Below, piece by piece: positions 44,153 to 52,587 of a stretch of 64,000 nt of DNA (positions within the stretch are counted from its first letter, which is position 1; the number at the start of each line of letters is the position of its first letter). The translations under genes and the position numbers were made by a program. Under the pieces are notes generated by a model, which ran no database searches, was not told where the DNA came from, and saw only the letters and a list, made by a program, of their open reading frames with translations. The DNA lies in the NCBI GenBank assembly GCA_024229115.1, contig JAAEST010000111.1, positions 42,659 through 106,658 of the forward strand. The letters run 5' to 3'. The stretch is from Oligoflexia bacterium (GTDB lineage Bacteria; Bdellovibrionota; Bacteriovoracia; Bacteriovoracales; Bacteriovoracaceae).

Positions 44153-44865
44153 TAGAGAGTTAAACCACCATCAACATTAAGACATGTTCCAGTTATAAAC
44201 TTTGCTTCGTCCCCTGCTAGGAAGGCATAAGCGCTCGCGATTTCTTCAGGTGCACCAATTCTTCTTAATGGACTCTTATCTTCCATTCCTTTGATTACCT
44301 TTTCTGGCATTGTATTGATAATTGGTGTGGCAATAAATCCTGGAGCAATGGCATTCACTCTAATTCCATACTTACCAAGTTCTCTGGCCATAGTTTTAGT
44401 CATTCCAATAACTCCAGCTTTAGTGGCCACATAGTTGGCCTGACCAAAATTACCGTAATGAGCGACAACACTTGCTGCATTAAGAATGACACCACCATTT
44501 CCTGCTTCTTTCATTTGAAGTGCGGCCATACGAGAAAGTTTAAAAACTGCTGTTAAGTTAACATCGATAACCATATCCCACTGCTCGTCTGTCATTTTTA
44601 CAGTTTGAGCATCTCTCGTTATTCCAGCATTATTAACGAGGACATCAACACCTTTTTTCATCTGTGCTTCAATCTGAGTTAGCGTTTGTTCTTTTGTTAC
44701 ATCGCCTTGAATGTAAGTCATTCTTTCAGGAAACATGAACTCTAATTCTGAAGTTTTAAGATCAGGCATATCAATAAGAACTAACTCATTCCCTTCATCC
44801 CAAAATTTCTTAGCAGTTGATTTACCAATTCCTGAAGCTGCACCAGTAATAAAAACTTTTTTCAT
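44152..44865 (-). CDS. FabG/PhaB-like short-chain dehydrogenase
   Basis: 237 residues from ATG 44865, which has the best SD spacing to AGGAG; the ATG two codons earlier touches the SD. VFITGAASGIGKST, LVNNAGITRDAQ, Ser in LNAASVVAHYG, Tyr-x3-Lys in ANYVATKAG, and the end FITGTCLNVDGG. Reduces 3-oxoacyl thioesters or acids; follows directly after the KAS III-like gene, so it probably reduces that enzyme's product. Confidence 0.85.
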   Translation of the reverse strand: MKKVFITGAASGIGKSTAKKFWDEGNELVLIDMPDLKTSELEFMFPERMTYIQGDVTKEQTLTQIEAQMKKGVDVLVNNAGITRDAQTVKMTDEQWDMVIDVNLTAVFKLSRMAALQMKEAGNGGVILNAASVVAHYGNFGQANYVATKAGVIGMTKTMARELGKYGIRVNAIAPGFIATPIINTMPEKVIKGMEDKSPLRRIGAPEEIASAYAFLAGDEAKFITGTCLNVDGGLTL

Positions 44866-44874
44866 TTTCATCTC

Positions 44875-45915
44875 CTATTTTTCAAATTCGTTAAGTGTGA
44901 TTTGTTTAAAGCAAGGTTTCTCCCATTTGATTGAAACCGCAGACCATGTATAACCAATACCAGCACTGGCAAGTACGATATGATCATCTTTTTTAAGTAG
45001 ATTTCTTCTTTCCGCTAAACCTAAAGAAAGGACCTGATCTGGAGCTCCAAAATGACCATAGTGATCCATATAGATGCTTTGTTCTTGCTTGAGCTCTAAT
45101 TGATTAAGAATTTCATCATGAGCACTTTTTTTCATATGAAGAAGACCTAAATAATCAATAGGCTTACTCATACTAGAAGTAGCGGCATTTTTAATTACCT
45201 TTATGAAGTTAGAAATCGAACGATCTGCTAATCGTTCTCTCATTCCAGCAACATCTGGAACTTGTAAACATTTCTCTTCTTTAGACATATTCTGATGATG
45301 AGGATTTCGAGTTCCGCCACCAGGAATAATAACATCAAGTGAGAAACTTCCATCAGTGATGATTTTTGATTCTAGGATTGGATTAAATCCATCTCTTTCA
45401 AGAAGCATCGCCGAACCACCATCACTTAAGTTATAAAGAAAACGAGAATTTGGATCTTGATAATTAACAAGATCACCTGTTCTGTGACCTCCACAAATAA
45501 GAACGCGATTAATCTTGGAATCTGTTTGCATCATGCTCTTAGCAACTTTAATTCCAAGAACATTGGAAGAACATCTAGCAGAAAGATCAAATGCGTAGGC
45601 ATTCTTTAAACCTAATTCTCTTTGAACAAAAATTCCAGCACTCCAGACTAAATAATCTTTATGCTCGGATCCAGTCCAAAGAATAAGATCAATAGAGTCT
45701 CTATCAACATCTTTTAAAACATATTTGGCAGCATCAACGGCCATTTGCGAAGGGTGATAATCGGCATTAGCACGACATTTTTTCACAATCCCCATTTTCG
45801 TTTCAATAACGTGTTGAGGGATACCACTAGCATTAGCAATTGATTCTGAAGTTTCATATTCTTTTGGTAAAGCAACCGCTGCTGCCACTAAACCAATCTG
45901 AAAGTCCTTACTCAT
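44875..45915 (-). CDS. KAS III-like condensing enzyme with Cys-His-His active site
   Basis: 346 residues from ATG 45915 (SD AAGGA). Thiolase fold with nucleophile Cys115 in LSARCSSNVLG and His260 in LLHMKKSAHDE. The loop that carries Asn in FabH and OleA (GN) reads DHYGHFGAPDQ here, so His288 replaces the catalytic Asn. CGGHRTGDLVNY and LSDGGSAMLL are typical of FabH-like paralogues in secondary pathways. Likely a decarboxylating or transacylating variant; the product is unknown. It overlaps the upstream hydrolase gene by 8 nt. Confidence 0.8.
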   Translation of the reverse strand: MSKDFQIGLVAAAVALPKEYETSESIANASGIPQHVIETKMGIVKKCRANADYHPSQMAVDAAKYVLKDVDRDSIDLILWTGSEHKDYLVWSAGIFVQRELGLKNAYAFDLSARCSSNVLGIKVAKSMMQTDSKINRVLICGGHRTGDLVNYQDPNSRFLYNLSDGGSAMLLERDGFNPILESKIITDGSFSLDVIIPGGGTRNPHHQNMSKEEKCLQVPDVAGMRERLADRSISNFIKVIKNAATSSMSKPIDYLGLLHMKKSAHDEILNQLELKQEQSIYMDHYGHFGAPDQVLSLGLAERRNLLKKDDHIVLASAGIGYTWSAVSIKWEKPCFKQITLNEFEK

Positions 45916-46729
45916 AGATGTGTCCTTGTTCAAAGAAATTTAAAAGATGCACACTTACTTCAGGAGCCTTTTCCATGAAGAAGAAGTGATCAGAGTTTTC
46001 AAAATAAGTTAATTTTGAGTTCTTAATTTTTTGATTTAATAATTGCGAGTTCTTAGGTGATACAAAACGATCATCTTTTCCCGATAAAATAAGAGTAGGA
46101 ATATTTATTTGTTCATAATCTATTTCATCATTCTCTAAGAAGTTAGCAACAGCATTTCTTTGGAGAAGAACTTGGTCAAGATTTTCATGATGCTTAAGTC
46201 TAATATTCACTATATTATTTTTCAAAGAATCTGATGTTGAAGGATGTGTAGTTAGCTCAACCGCTAAAGGAATCATTTCCTCTTTAGCCGAAAGATAAAA
46301 ATTTTCTAACTGCTCATCAGTAAGAATAGGAATAGGTACAAAATCTTTTCCTGGTGATGTCGTACAGAGTAAAGAAAGTGAACTCACTTTATCAGGATAA
46401 AGATTCACTAGCTTTTGAGCGATCATCCCTCCCATTGAAATACCAATGACCCCATATTTTTTATAACCAAGTTCTTCCATTACAGCGGCAGCATCATGAG
46501 CGAGATCCTCTAGGCAGTACTGATCTTCGCATCGTTCACTCTTTCCCATACCTCGATTGTGAATCATGACAATTCTGAATTCAGATGCCAGTCGAGGGGC
46601 CAAAAAATCAAAGTTATACGAATCACAACCAAAACCACTGATGGCCAATAAAGGATAGCCTGAACCAATCTGATCCACATAAATCCTATTATTTCCAACA
46701 CTTATGTATTTTCCGTAGTCTAAACTCAT
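45908..46729 (-). CDS. alpha/beta hydrolase, first gene of the operon
   Basis: 273 residues. LLAISGFGCDSYNFD, HNRGMGKSE, nucleophile Ser in VIGISMGGMIAQK, Asp in LSGKDDRFVSP, His in ENSDHFFFMEK. Cytoplasmic by lack of a signal. SD AAAGG. Transcribed from the divergent region with the TetR gene, behind two palindromic operators. Confidence 0.82.
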   Translation of the reverse strand: MSLDYGKYISVGNNRIYVDQIGSGYPLLAISGFGCDSYNFDFLAPRLASEFRIVMIHNRGMGKSERCEDQYCLEDLAHDAAAVMEELGYKKYGVIGISMGGMIAQKLVNLYPDKVSSLSLLCTTSPGKDFVPIPILTDEQLENFYLSAKEEMIPLAVELTTHPSTSDSLKNNIVNIRLKHHENLDQVLLQRNAVANFLENDEIDYEQINIPTLILSGKDDRFVSPKNSQLLNQKIKNSKLTYFENSDHFFFMEKAPEVSVHLLNFFEQGHIYE

Positions 46730-46746
46730 TTTGATTACCTTTTATT

Positions 46747-46783
46747 TTGTACGTTTGTACAATTTTCTTTTACAGATGTAAAA
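46747..46783. promoter_or_regulatory. twin palindromic TetR operators
   Basis: TTGTAC-GTTT-GTACAA (46747-46762 region) and TTTTAC-AGAT-GTAAAA (46768-46783): both have 6-4-6 geometry and their centres are 21 bp apart, two helical turns. They lie between the divergent hydrolase operon and the TetR gene, so one regulator dimer pair could control both. Confidence 0.6.
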
Positions 46784-46821
46784 TTATTTTTTATATTCCA
46801 AATATGTGGTATGAAGTTGAA

Positions 46822-47472
46822 ATGAATAATGAATCTTTTCCAGATTTATCTTTAAGAAGTCTCTTTGATTTTAAGCCGAGCAAAGGTGATCTCAAGAGAT
46901 TAGAAATAATAAAGGCAGCTATTGAGTCGTTGGCGACAGTTGGTTTTGATAAGACAACTTATGAGTCAATCGCCAAAATAGTTGGAACTCGTAGAGCTCA
47001 TATAAATTATTATTTTCAAGATAAGAATGACATCTTCATGTCATGTATCAAATACATAATTGTGAATTATCAACAAGTAAGTCTTAAGCATATTGAAGAG
47101 GCTAAAGATGGCAAAGATATGGTCTTAAGATTTGTTGAAGGGCCTTATATTTGGGCACAAGAAAATCCTAAAGAGTTAATAGTAATGTATCTCTTTTATT
47201 ATCTCTGCTCTTTCAATGAAGAATATAAAGACCTTCATGACAAAATTAGAATTGGTGGTGCCAAAAGACTCGCCTATATTCTTGAAGAAAAATTAGATGT
47301 ACCTAAAGAGATATCATTTGAACTGAGTAAAACAATTCAAAACTCAATTTCAGGTTATATGCTAGATGCGACAACAACGACTGAAGAAAGTATTGAAGAA
47401 GCAAAAATTAAAAACATAGAATTTGCGAACTTCTTACTTGAAAAATATGCACAATCAAAAATAAACTTATAA
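46822..47472 (+). CDS. TetR family transcriptional regulator
   Basis: 216 residues from ATG 46822; ATG 46804 is an equally weak alternative. HTH at about 20-68: RLEIIKAAIESLATVGFDKT, YESIAKIVGTRRAHINYYF, then DKNDIF. The C-terminal helical domain should bind an acyl or other ligand. Upstream in-frame starts run through the operator region and are unlikely. It probably represses the divergent KAS III/ligase operon and itself, with the esterase gene downstream. Confidence 0.85.
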   Translation: MNNESFPDLSLRSLFDFKPSKGDLKRLEIIKAAIESLATVGFDKTTYESIAKIVGTRRAHINYYFQDKNDIFMSCIKYIIVNYQQVSLKHIEEAKDGKDMVLRFVEGPYIWAQENPKELIVMYLFYYLCSFNEEYKDLHDKIRIGGAKRLAYILEEKLDVPKEISFELSKTIQNSISGYMLDATTTTEESIEEAKIKNIEFANFLLEKYAQSKINL

Positions 47473-47482
47473 AGAGACGGCC

Positions 47483-48406
47483 ATGAAACTTATTGTAACT
47501 TTACTTTTAATCATCCAATTTAACCTCAGTGCTTCTGAAATTATTGAAATAGAAGCTAAATATGATAATCCAGGAAACTTAAGAATAAAAAAAATGATTC
47601 CGGCAAAACTTAACCGCAACTCTGCTTTAGTTGTAGTTCTTCATGGCTGTACTCAAGAAGCTGACTCATATGCGATTAATAGTGGATGGGTAAAACTAGC
47701 GAAGGAAAAAAGGTTTGCCCTATTAATTCCAGAACAAAAATCAGGAAATAATCCATTTCGATGCTTCAATTGGTTTGATTCTCAAGACCAAGCAAAAACA
47801 GGTGGAGAGGCCCATTCTATTTATAATATGATCACACAAACTATTGAGGATCATAAAATTAATCCTAATAGAGTATACGTGACTGGCTTTTCTGCTGGTG
47901 GTGCCATGAGTGCAGTAATGATGGCCACTTACCCTCAGACTTTTAGAGCTGGAGCAATTAATGCTGGAATTCCATACAACTGTACAAGAAGTGCGACTGG
48001 TGCATTTATGTGTATGAACGGTTTTACAACGAATACTGGTGAACAATGGGGAGATAAGATTAAGACAATCAACCCAAAGTATCGTGGGAAATATCCAAGA
48101 GTAAGTATTTGGCATGGTGATAATGATGGAACAGTCTCAGTAAAGAATGCCAATGAGTTATTCAAACAATGGAGAAATGTTTTAGGTTTAGATGAGAGTC
48201 GATTAAATACAGCTGAATTCAACACTCATAATGAAACATTTATTAGTAAGAATAATCGTAAAATTCTCCAAATGAATATATTTCCAAATATGGGACATAG
48301 TACATCTATTGATCCAGAGAATGGATGTGGAGTTGATGGACGTTGGGAAACAAATACTGGACTATGTTCTGCAATGAAAATAGCCCAGTTCTTTGATTTA
48401 CTCTAA
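47483..48406 (+). CDS. secreted PHB-depolymerase-family esterase
   Basis: 307 residues with signal peptide MKLIVTLLLIIQFNLSA. VVLHGCTQEADSY (oxyanion), nucleophile Ser in VTGFSAGGAMSA, Asp in SIWHGDNDGTVSV and His in FPNMGHSTSI give the esterase_phd triad; Cys pairs are likely disulfides. Members cut polyhydroxybutyrate or feruloyl esters. 10 nt after the TetR gene, so co-regulated with the divergent hydrolase/ligase operon, fitting uptake and use of hydroxy-acids. The 3' end overlaps the opposing lipoprotein by 9 nt. Confidence 0.82.
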   Translation: MKLIVTLLLIIQFNLSASEIIEIEAKYDNPGNLRIKKMIPAKLNRNSALVVVLHGCTQEADSYAINSGWVKLAKEKRFALLIPEQKSGNNPFRCFNWFDSQDQAKTGGEAHSIYNMITQTIEDHKINPNRVYVTGFSAGGAMSAVMMATYPQTFRAGAINAGIPYNCTRSATGAFMCMNGFTTNTGEQWGDKIKTINPKYRGKYPRVSIWHGDNDGTVSVKNANELFKQWRNVLGLDESRLNTAEFNTHNETFISKNNRKILQMNIFPNMGHSTSIDPENGCGVDGRWETNTGLCSAMKIAQFFDLL

Positions 48407-50047
48407 AACTCTTTCAACTTTCTGAAGTTCTACAGTCACCCCGTTCACTCTTACTTCTTTATTTGTGATAAAGAAGTCGTGAACCATACTTTCTAGTAAA
48501 TTAACTTCAGTAATGCTTTCCTTATTTTCTGTTGCCTGTATAGAAACAACTTTATAACGACGATTACTTTCCTTAAGGATTTTAACTGTCTTCTCAGAGT
48601 TATTTATCAATTCATCTAGGTTTTCTTTCTTATTTATAATATCACTAAAGTGATATTCAGTACTATAGCTCTGGTCAATCATTTCAGTATCATGAACACA
48701 CCCTTGGGCACTTTCCTCAGTTAGTTTCACATTCTTAATTAATGTTTTTACAGTAATTGTTCCAGTAAGCATGTCTAGTTTTTCAATTTCTTCAATAGAA
48801 TCAACTTGAATAAAACAAGAAATTGAAGTGTTATTTAAAGATTGATTACTCAATTGAATCCTTTGTTTCTTAAATTGAGTACCTGTAGCAGGAAGAGATT
48901 CTAAAATACTTCTAGTTATTTCAACTTCTTTTTGAAACTCTTCCAATGATATTTCTGTTTTTTGACCAACATGAAACTCTCCTGATTCAAGAATAAGTCT
49001 TAACTCTACTGCTCGTTCAAGGTTTTTAGCTATTTCTTCTTCTAAAGTGATCTTTTTATTTGCATCATTTGCTGTATCTGCCACATAGGCTACACTTTTA
49101 TTAAAACGCTCTTGAGCCTTCTTAGCTTTTTCTTGTAAAGAACTAATCTCATTATTATTTCTCTCGATCTTGCCATTATATTTGTCGGCCACCACTTGTT
49201 TATCATCTGAAAGTGAATCATATCCAACATATGTGGCCCAAGAAGAAATCGTCCAGCGCTCTTCTTCTATTTTCTTAATTTCAGAATCTTTCTGACTTTC
49301 ATACTTTCTATTCTGAGAATTAAGAAAGTTTATTCTTTCTAAAGTTTCTGTAATAATCTTTTCATCTTGCGCTTGAGTAAAGGCCCTTAGGTCAGTTTCA
49401 CGTTCTCTTTTATGTACAGATTGTCCAAGAGACACAATCTCTGCTCTTAAAGCAATATTCTTCTTTTCTATTTCTTCTAGTTCCTTAACAACTTCATAAT
49501 AGTCATACTTAGGATGAGTAACAACGATTTCATTATGAGTAGGAATGTCTTCTTCAATAATAATTTCTTCTTCTGTCTCGTTATTAATGTTTTCGTTATT
49601 ATCTACGATACTTTGATCTCTTAGTTTAATGGCCAAAGTTTTAAGGGCAACAAACGCATCTCTTTGCTTTGTTAATTCTTCGGTTGAAATTGTAAGAAAG
49701 CGATATTTACCGTCTTCATCATTTTCAAATCTAAACTTGCTTGAATATTTTTCAAGTAATGTATTATAGGCCTTAATAATGGCATCATATTTTTGAATTT
49801 TAACTTCATGGCTTTCTGCTGAGTTTTCTTCTGTAGTATTTTCTGTAGACTGTGCAAGTTGCACTCTGGCAACTTCTAGATTCTGTTTATCTTGATCAAA
49901 TTCTGACTGAGTGTATGTTGGTAAACTTTTTGAAAACTCTTTCTTCTGTTGAGCTGGAGTAGCTGGCGTTTCTTTAACTTTACTCTTACACCCTACCACT
50001 CCACTGATTAATAGAAGGGCTAAACCTAATGATGTTGTCTTCTTCAT
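48398..50047 (-). CDS. coiled-coil lipoprotein
   Basis: 549 residues. Lipobox SGVVGC (Cys20). Almost entirely charged helices; strong coiled-coil segments at about 45-180 and 185-340 (VVKELEEIEKKNIALRAEI, ISSLQEKAKKAQERFNKS). The C-terminal 180 residues are beta-rich with two Cys (SISCFIQVDS, AQGCVHD). Resembles no family known to me. Could be an envelope spacer or scaffold. SD AGGAT is modest. Confidence 0.65.
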   Translation of the reverse strand: MKKTTSLGLALLLISGVVGCKSKVKETPATPAQQKKEFSKSLPTYTQSEFDQDKQNLEVARVQLAQSTENTTEENSAESHEVKIQKYDAIIKAYNTLLEKYSSKFRFENDEDGKYRFLTISTEELTKQRDAFVALKTLAIKLRDQSIVDNNENINNETEEEIIIEEDIPTHNEIVVTHPKYDYYEVVKELEEIEKKNIALRAEIVSLGQSVHKRERETDLRAFTQAQDEKIITETLERINFLNSQNRKYESQKDSEIKKIEEERWTISSWATYVGYDSLSDDKQVVADKYNGKIERNNNEISSLQEKAKKAQERFNKSVAYVADTANDANKKITLEEEIAKNLERAVELRLILESGEFHVGQKTEISLEEFQKEVEITRSILESLPATGTQFKKQRIQLSNQSLNNTSISCFIQVDSIEEIEKLDMLTGTITVKTLIKNVKLTEESAQGCVHDTEMIDQSYSTEYHFSDIINKKENLDELINNSEKTVKILKESNRRYKVVSIQATENKESITEVNLLESMVHDFFITNKEVRVNGVTVELQKVERVLE

Positions 50048-50154
50048 TTACTATCCTAATTTACTAAATTGTCGTTTTTATTAGAATAGTTTATTTTTTT
50101 ATTAATTACTGATCTTTTGGAATATTTTCAGATGCCGTGTATTTTTTAGACAGT

Positions 50155-51000
50155 CTAAAGGCAACGTTTTCTACCACGAATATTCCACCTTTTGCCTTTG
50201 AGCATCGCCGGAATGATAAGCTGAGAGATCATTTCAAGATTGCATGACTCGAAACCAAACATCTGATCTTGTCCAACACTACCACGACTTCGACAATAGC
50301 TCATAACATCGTTCTTTGATGGCGAAGCTTCACAACATTGCCTCTTTTGCTCTAAAGTCATTCCCGGTTTCTGACATTGTGTAGAGGTATGACCTAGAAA
50401 CATTGTATGACCGAGTTCATGAATTAACTCATCAACTATACTCTCATCACTTACAATTTCAGTTCTTCCGCTTGGTATGGCCCAAGCAATCTCTCTAGGT
50501 TGTTCAGTTACTGCAATTCTTCCATTAGCAAAGCCAAGTCCTTCGAATTGAGCTCCAGTGATAACAAGTAGTGCATCCATAAGATGGTAGCTCTTTCCTA
50601 TTTTTGATTTCTTAAATTCTTCATAGGCCTCACTCATGACCTTGGCATTAACTGTCTCATAATAGAATATTCTTTGAAGTCTCTCTGGGTCTTTAATATG
50701 TGGGTATTCTTTATTCATGAAAATAGGATCATACTTCGTTTTAAAACTAAGTACATCAAGACCAATAATATTTAACTTTATCAAACCATTCGTGGCCAAT
50801 TCAAATCTTTCTTTTAGCAAAGGAGCAATTCTTCGTAGGTCATCTTCTTTCCAAAAATCTCCATAGTAGGCCAGTCCAATATTAAAAGTAGCAGACTCAC
50901 GCTTTTGATAATGAGTTGGTCTCATTCCACTATTAAGATTAGTAGATTTTCCTAACAGGGAGAGAGGCAAAACTAATGCTAAAAAAATTAGTATTTTCAT
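50155..51000 (-). CDS. secreted metzincin-like zinc protease
   Basis: 281 residues with signal peptide ending LLGKS. Zinc motif VDELIHELGHTMFLGHTS supplies His, Glu, His and a third His at metzincin spacing, although the usual Gly at position 8 is Phe. The Met-turn is in NDVMSYCRSRG. Cys-rich loop QKRQCCEAS between them. Probably exported; extracellular proteolysis is inferred. No SD is visible before the ATG. Confidence 0.78.
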   Translation of the reverse strand: MKILIFLALVLPLSLLGKSTNLNSGMRPTHYQKRESATFNIGLAYYGDFWKEDDLRRIAPLLKERFELATNGLIKLNIIGLDVLSFKTKYDPIFMNKEYPHIKDPERLQRIFYYETVNAKVMSEAYEEFKKSKIGKSYHLMDALLVITGAQFEGLGFANGRIAVTEQPREIAWAIPSGRTEIVSDESIVDELIHELGHTMFLGHTSTQCQKPGMTLEQKRQCCEASPSKNDVMSYCRSRGSVGQDQMFGFESCNLEMISQLIIPAMLKGKRWNIRGRKRCL

Positions 51001-51100
51001 TATTTATTAATAGAGCAAAAGTAATGCCAATGAAGGTATGCTTAAGTATTGAAAATAGGTAGGAAAAATGTCTAAGTTATAGCCAGTACGTAGGTTTTAA

Positions 51101-51796
51101 TCACTCAGGACGGAAGATGGCCGAGCCAACACGAACACAGTCTGTACCTTCTTCTACGGCTATTTCAAGATCATTAGACATTCCCATAGAAAGAGAAAGA
51201 TCACCTAATCCAAAATCTTGTTGGAGTTGTTTTCTAATTTTTTTCAATTTTTGAAAGCATGCTCTAGCATCTTCTTCAAAATTTTCCGTTCTGACTTTTG
51301 ACATTGTCATCAAACCAACCATTTTTAGATTTGAAGCTTGGTTTTTTAAAATTAGATTTATGGTCTTCGCTAAATCATCATAAGAATCGAAACCACCTTT
51401 TTCTTTTTCATTACTAGTTTTAACCTGAAGATAGAACCCAACTTTTTCTTGAAGTATATTTGATTTACCATAGAGTTTTTCTAATAAAGAAAAGCTATCA
51501 ACAGAATGTATAAACTTAAGATTTTTTACATTAAATAATTTTGAGATTTTATTCGATTGAAGATTACCGATAAAATGCCAACGTAGATGAAGATGATCAT
51601 TGGCCGCGCACTCTGACTTTTCTACCAGCTCATCAATTCTATTTTCACCGAAATCAATTTGACCTGCTTGATGAGCAAACTTCACATCTTCGTAAGGATA
51701 TTTTTTAGAAACGGCAACGAGTGTGATATTTTTTGAAGATGGAATATCTCTTTTAACTAATTTAAGTCTAATAGATATTAATTCAGAGCGATCCAT
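51101..51796 (-). CDS. yggS: YggS family PLP homeostasis protein
   Basis: 231 residues. PLP Lys31 in TLVAVSKKYP, then DFGENRIDEL, LRWHFIGNLQSNK, IHSVDSFSLLEKL, KMVGLMTMSKV, SLSMGMSNDLEIA and the end CVRVGSAIF, all canonical. Binds and distributes pyridoxal phosphate; no catalysis is known. Last gene of the glpX run, 3 nt after the preceding gene. Confidence 0.95.
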   Translation of the reverse strand: MDRSELISIRLKLVKRDIPSSKNITLVAVSKKYPYEDVKFAHQAGQIDFGENRIDELVEKSECAANDHLHLRWHFIGNLQSNKISKLFNVKNLKFIHSVDSFSLLEKLYGKSNILQEKVGFYLQVKTSNEKEKGGFDSYDDLAKTINLILKNQASNLKMVGLMTMSKVRTENFEEDARACFQKLKKIRKQLQQDFGLGDLSLSMGMSNDLEIAVEEGTDCVRVGSAIFRPE

Positions 51797-51799
51797 TTG

Positions 51800-52141
51800 C
51801 TATGAATCTCCCTCCGAACCATTCTTCTTTGATGTTGCATCTTTTTTCTTAAAACGAAACTTGGCATCTAGCTCAACATCATAATTAGTTAAAATATAAT
51901 CGATGAGCGTTTCTGTATCTAGTTTAGATAGATATTTGCGAAACTCTTCTCTTAATGATGTGGCGAAGTCCTCTTTAGCTGTTTTAGCATTTTGAAGAAG
52001 ACCAGCCACAATATCTTTAGGGATAGGAAGATCAGCAACGATATTTTTAATTGCATCTTCTGTCATAAAAGCAGCCCCCATTCCAAGAGAAGCTACTTTC
52101 TTTAGTACGTCACCTAATTTTTTGTCTTTTTCATCAGTCAT
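51800..52141 (-). CDS. phasin-like small helical protein
   Basis: 113 residues. Helical with a conserved-looking middle MTEDAIKNIVADLPIPKDIV, helices AKEDFATSLREEFRKYLSKL, and a Lys/Ser tail. The pattern recalls PHA-granule regulators and the small proteins found near YggS in related bacteria; no firm assignment. Tightly packed between the SRPBCC and yggS genes. Confidence 0.55.
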   Translation of the reverse strand: MTDEKDKKLGDVLKKVASLGMGAAFMTEDAIKNIVADLPIPKDIVAGLLQNAKTAKEDFATSLREEFRKYLSKLDTETLIDYILTNYDVELDAKFRFKKKDATSKKNGSEGDS

Positions 52142-52150
52142 AGAAAACCT

Positions 52151-52576
52151 CTAAGCGTTTTGTGCTCTCTTCTCGTATGACTTCATCATGGCCGGAAGAT
52201 TTTTTGAAGTTAAACCATTCACGATAGATTTAGGAACAAATCCTTTAACATCTACTTCTAATGAATATGTAACTTTAGTAGTCCCATCACCATTATCAGT
52301 AAAAATCCATGAGCCATCATTTTGTTTGAAGATATCTCCCGACTCGAAAGTCCAAGATACTTTTGAATTAGGTTCATGAGTTAATTTCAGAATATAAGAA
52401 AATTTCTTAATTAAGTTCAATGAAAACTTTACTCTGGCTCCTGATTCACTTTGTTCAAGAACCTCAACAGAGCTTACACCGTCCACAAACTCTGGGTAAG
52501 AGTTATAGTCAGTAATAACTGCATAAGCTTTATCCGCAGAAACATTCCATGTCTCTTCTGTACTCGCTTGAGCCAT
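52151..52576 (-). CDS. SRPBCC (Coq10/START-like) lipid-binding protein
   Basis: 141 residues. VSADKAYAVITDYNSYPEFV at the start and VKGFVPKSIVNGLTSKNLP near the end are the Coq10/cyclase-like START pattern with a hydrophobic cavity. In other bacteria such proteins bind quinone or polyketide-like lipids. Between glpX (11 nt) and the phasin-like gene (9 nt), part of a four-gene unit. Confidence 0.8.
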   Translation of the reverse strand: MAQASTEETWNVSADKAYAVITDYNSYPEFVDGVSSVEVLEQSESGARVKFSLNLIKKFSYILKLTHEPNSKVSWTFESGDIFKQNDGSWIFTDNGDGTTKVTYSLEVDVKGFVPKSIVNGLTSKNLPAMMKSYEKRAQNA

Positions 52577-52587
52577 CTATCTACTCC

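Noticed and set aside
46747..46821. TetR extension through the palindromes
   Set aside because: Would translate the operator region; the sequence is hydrophobic and unlike TetR N-termini.
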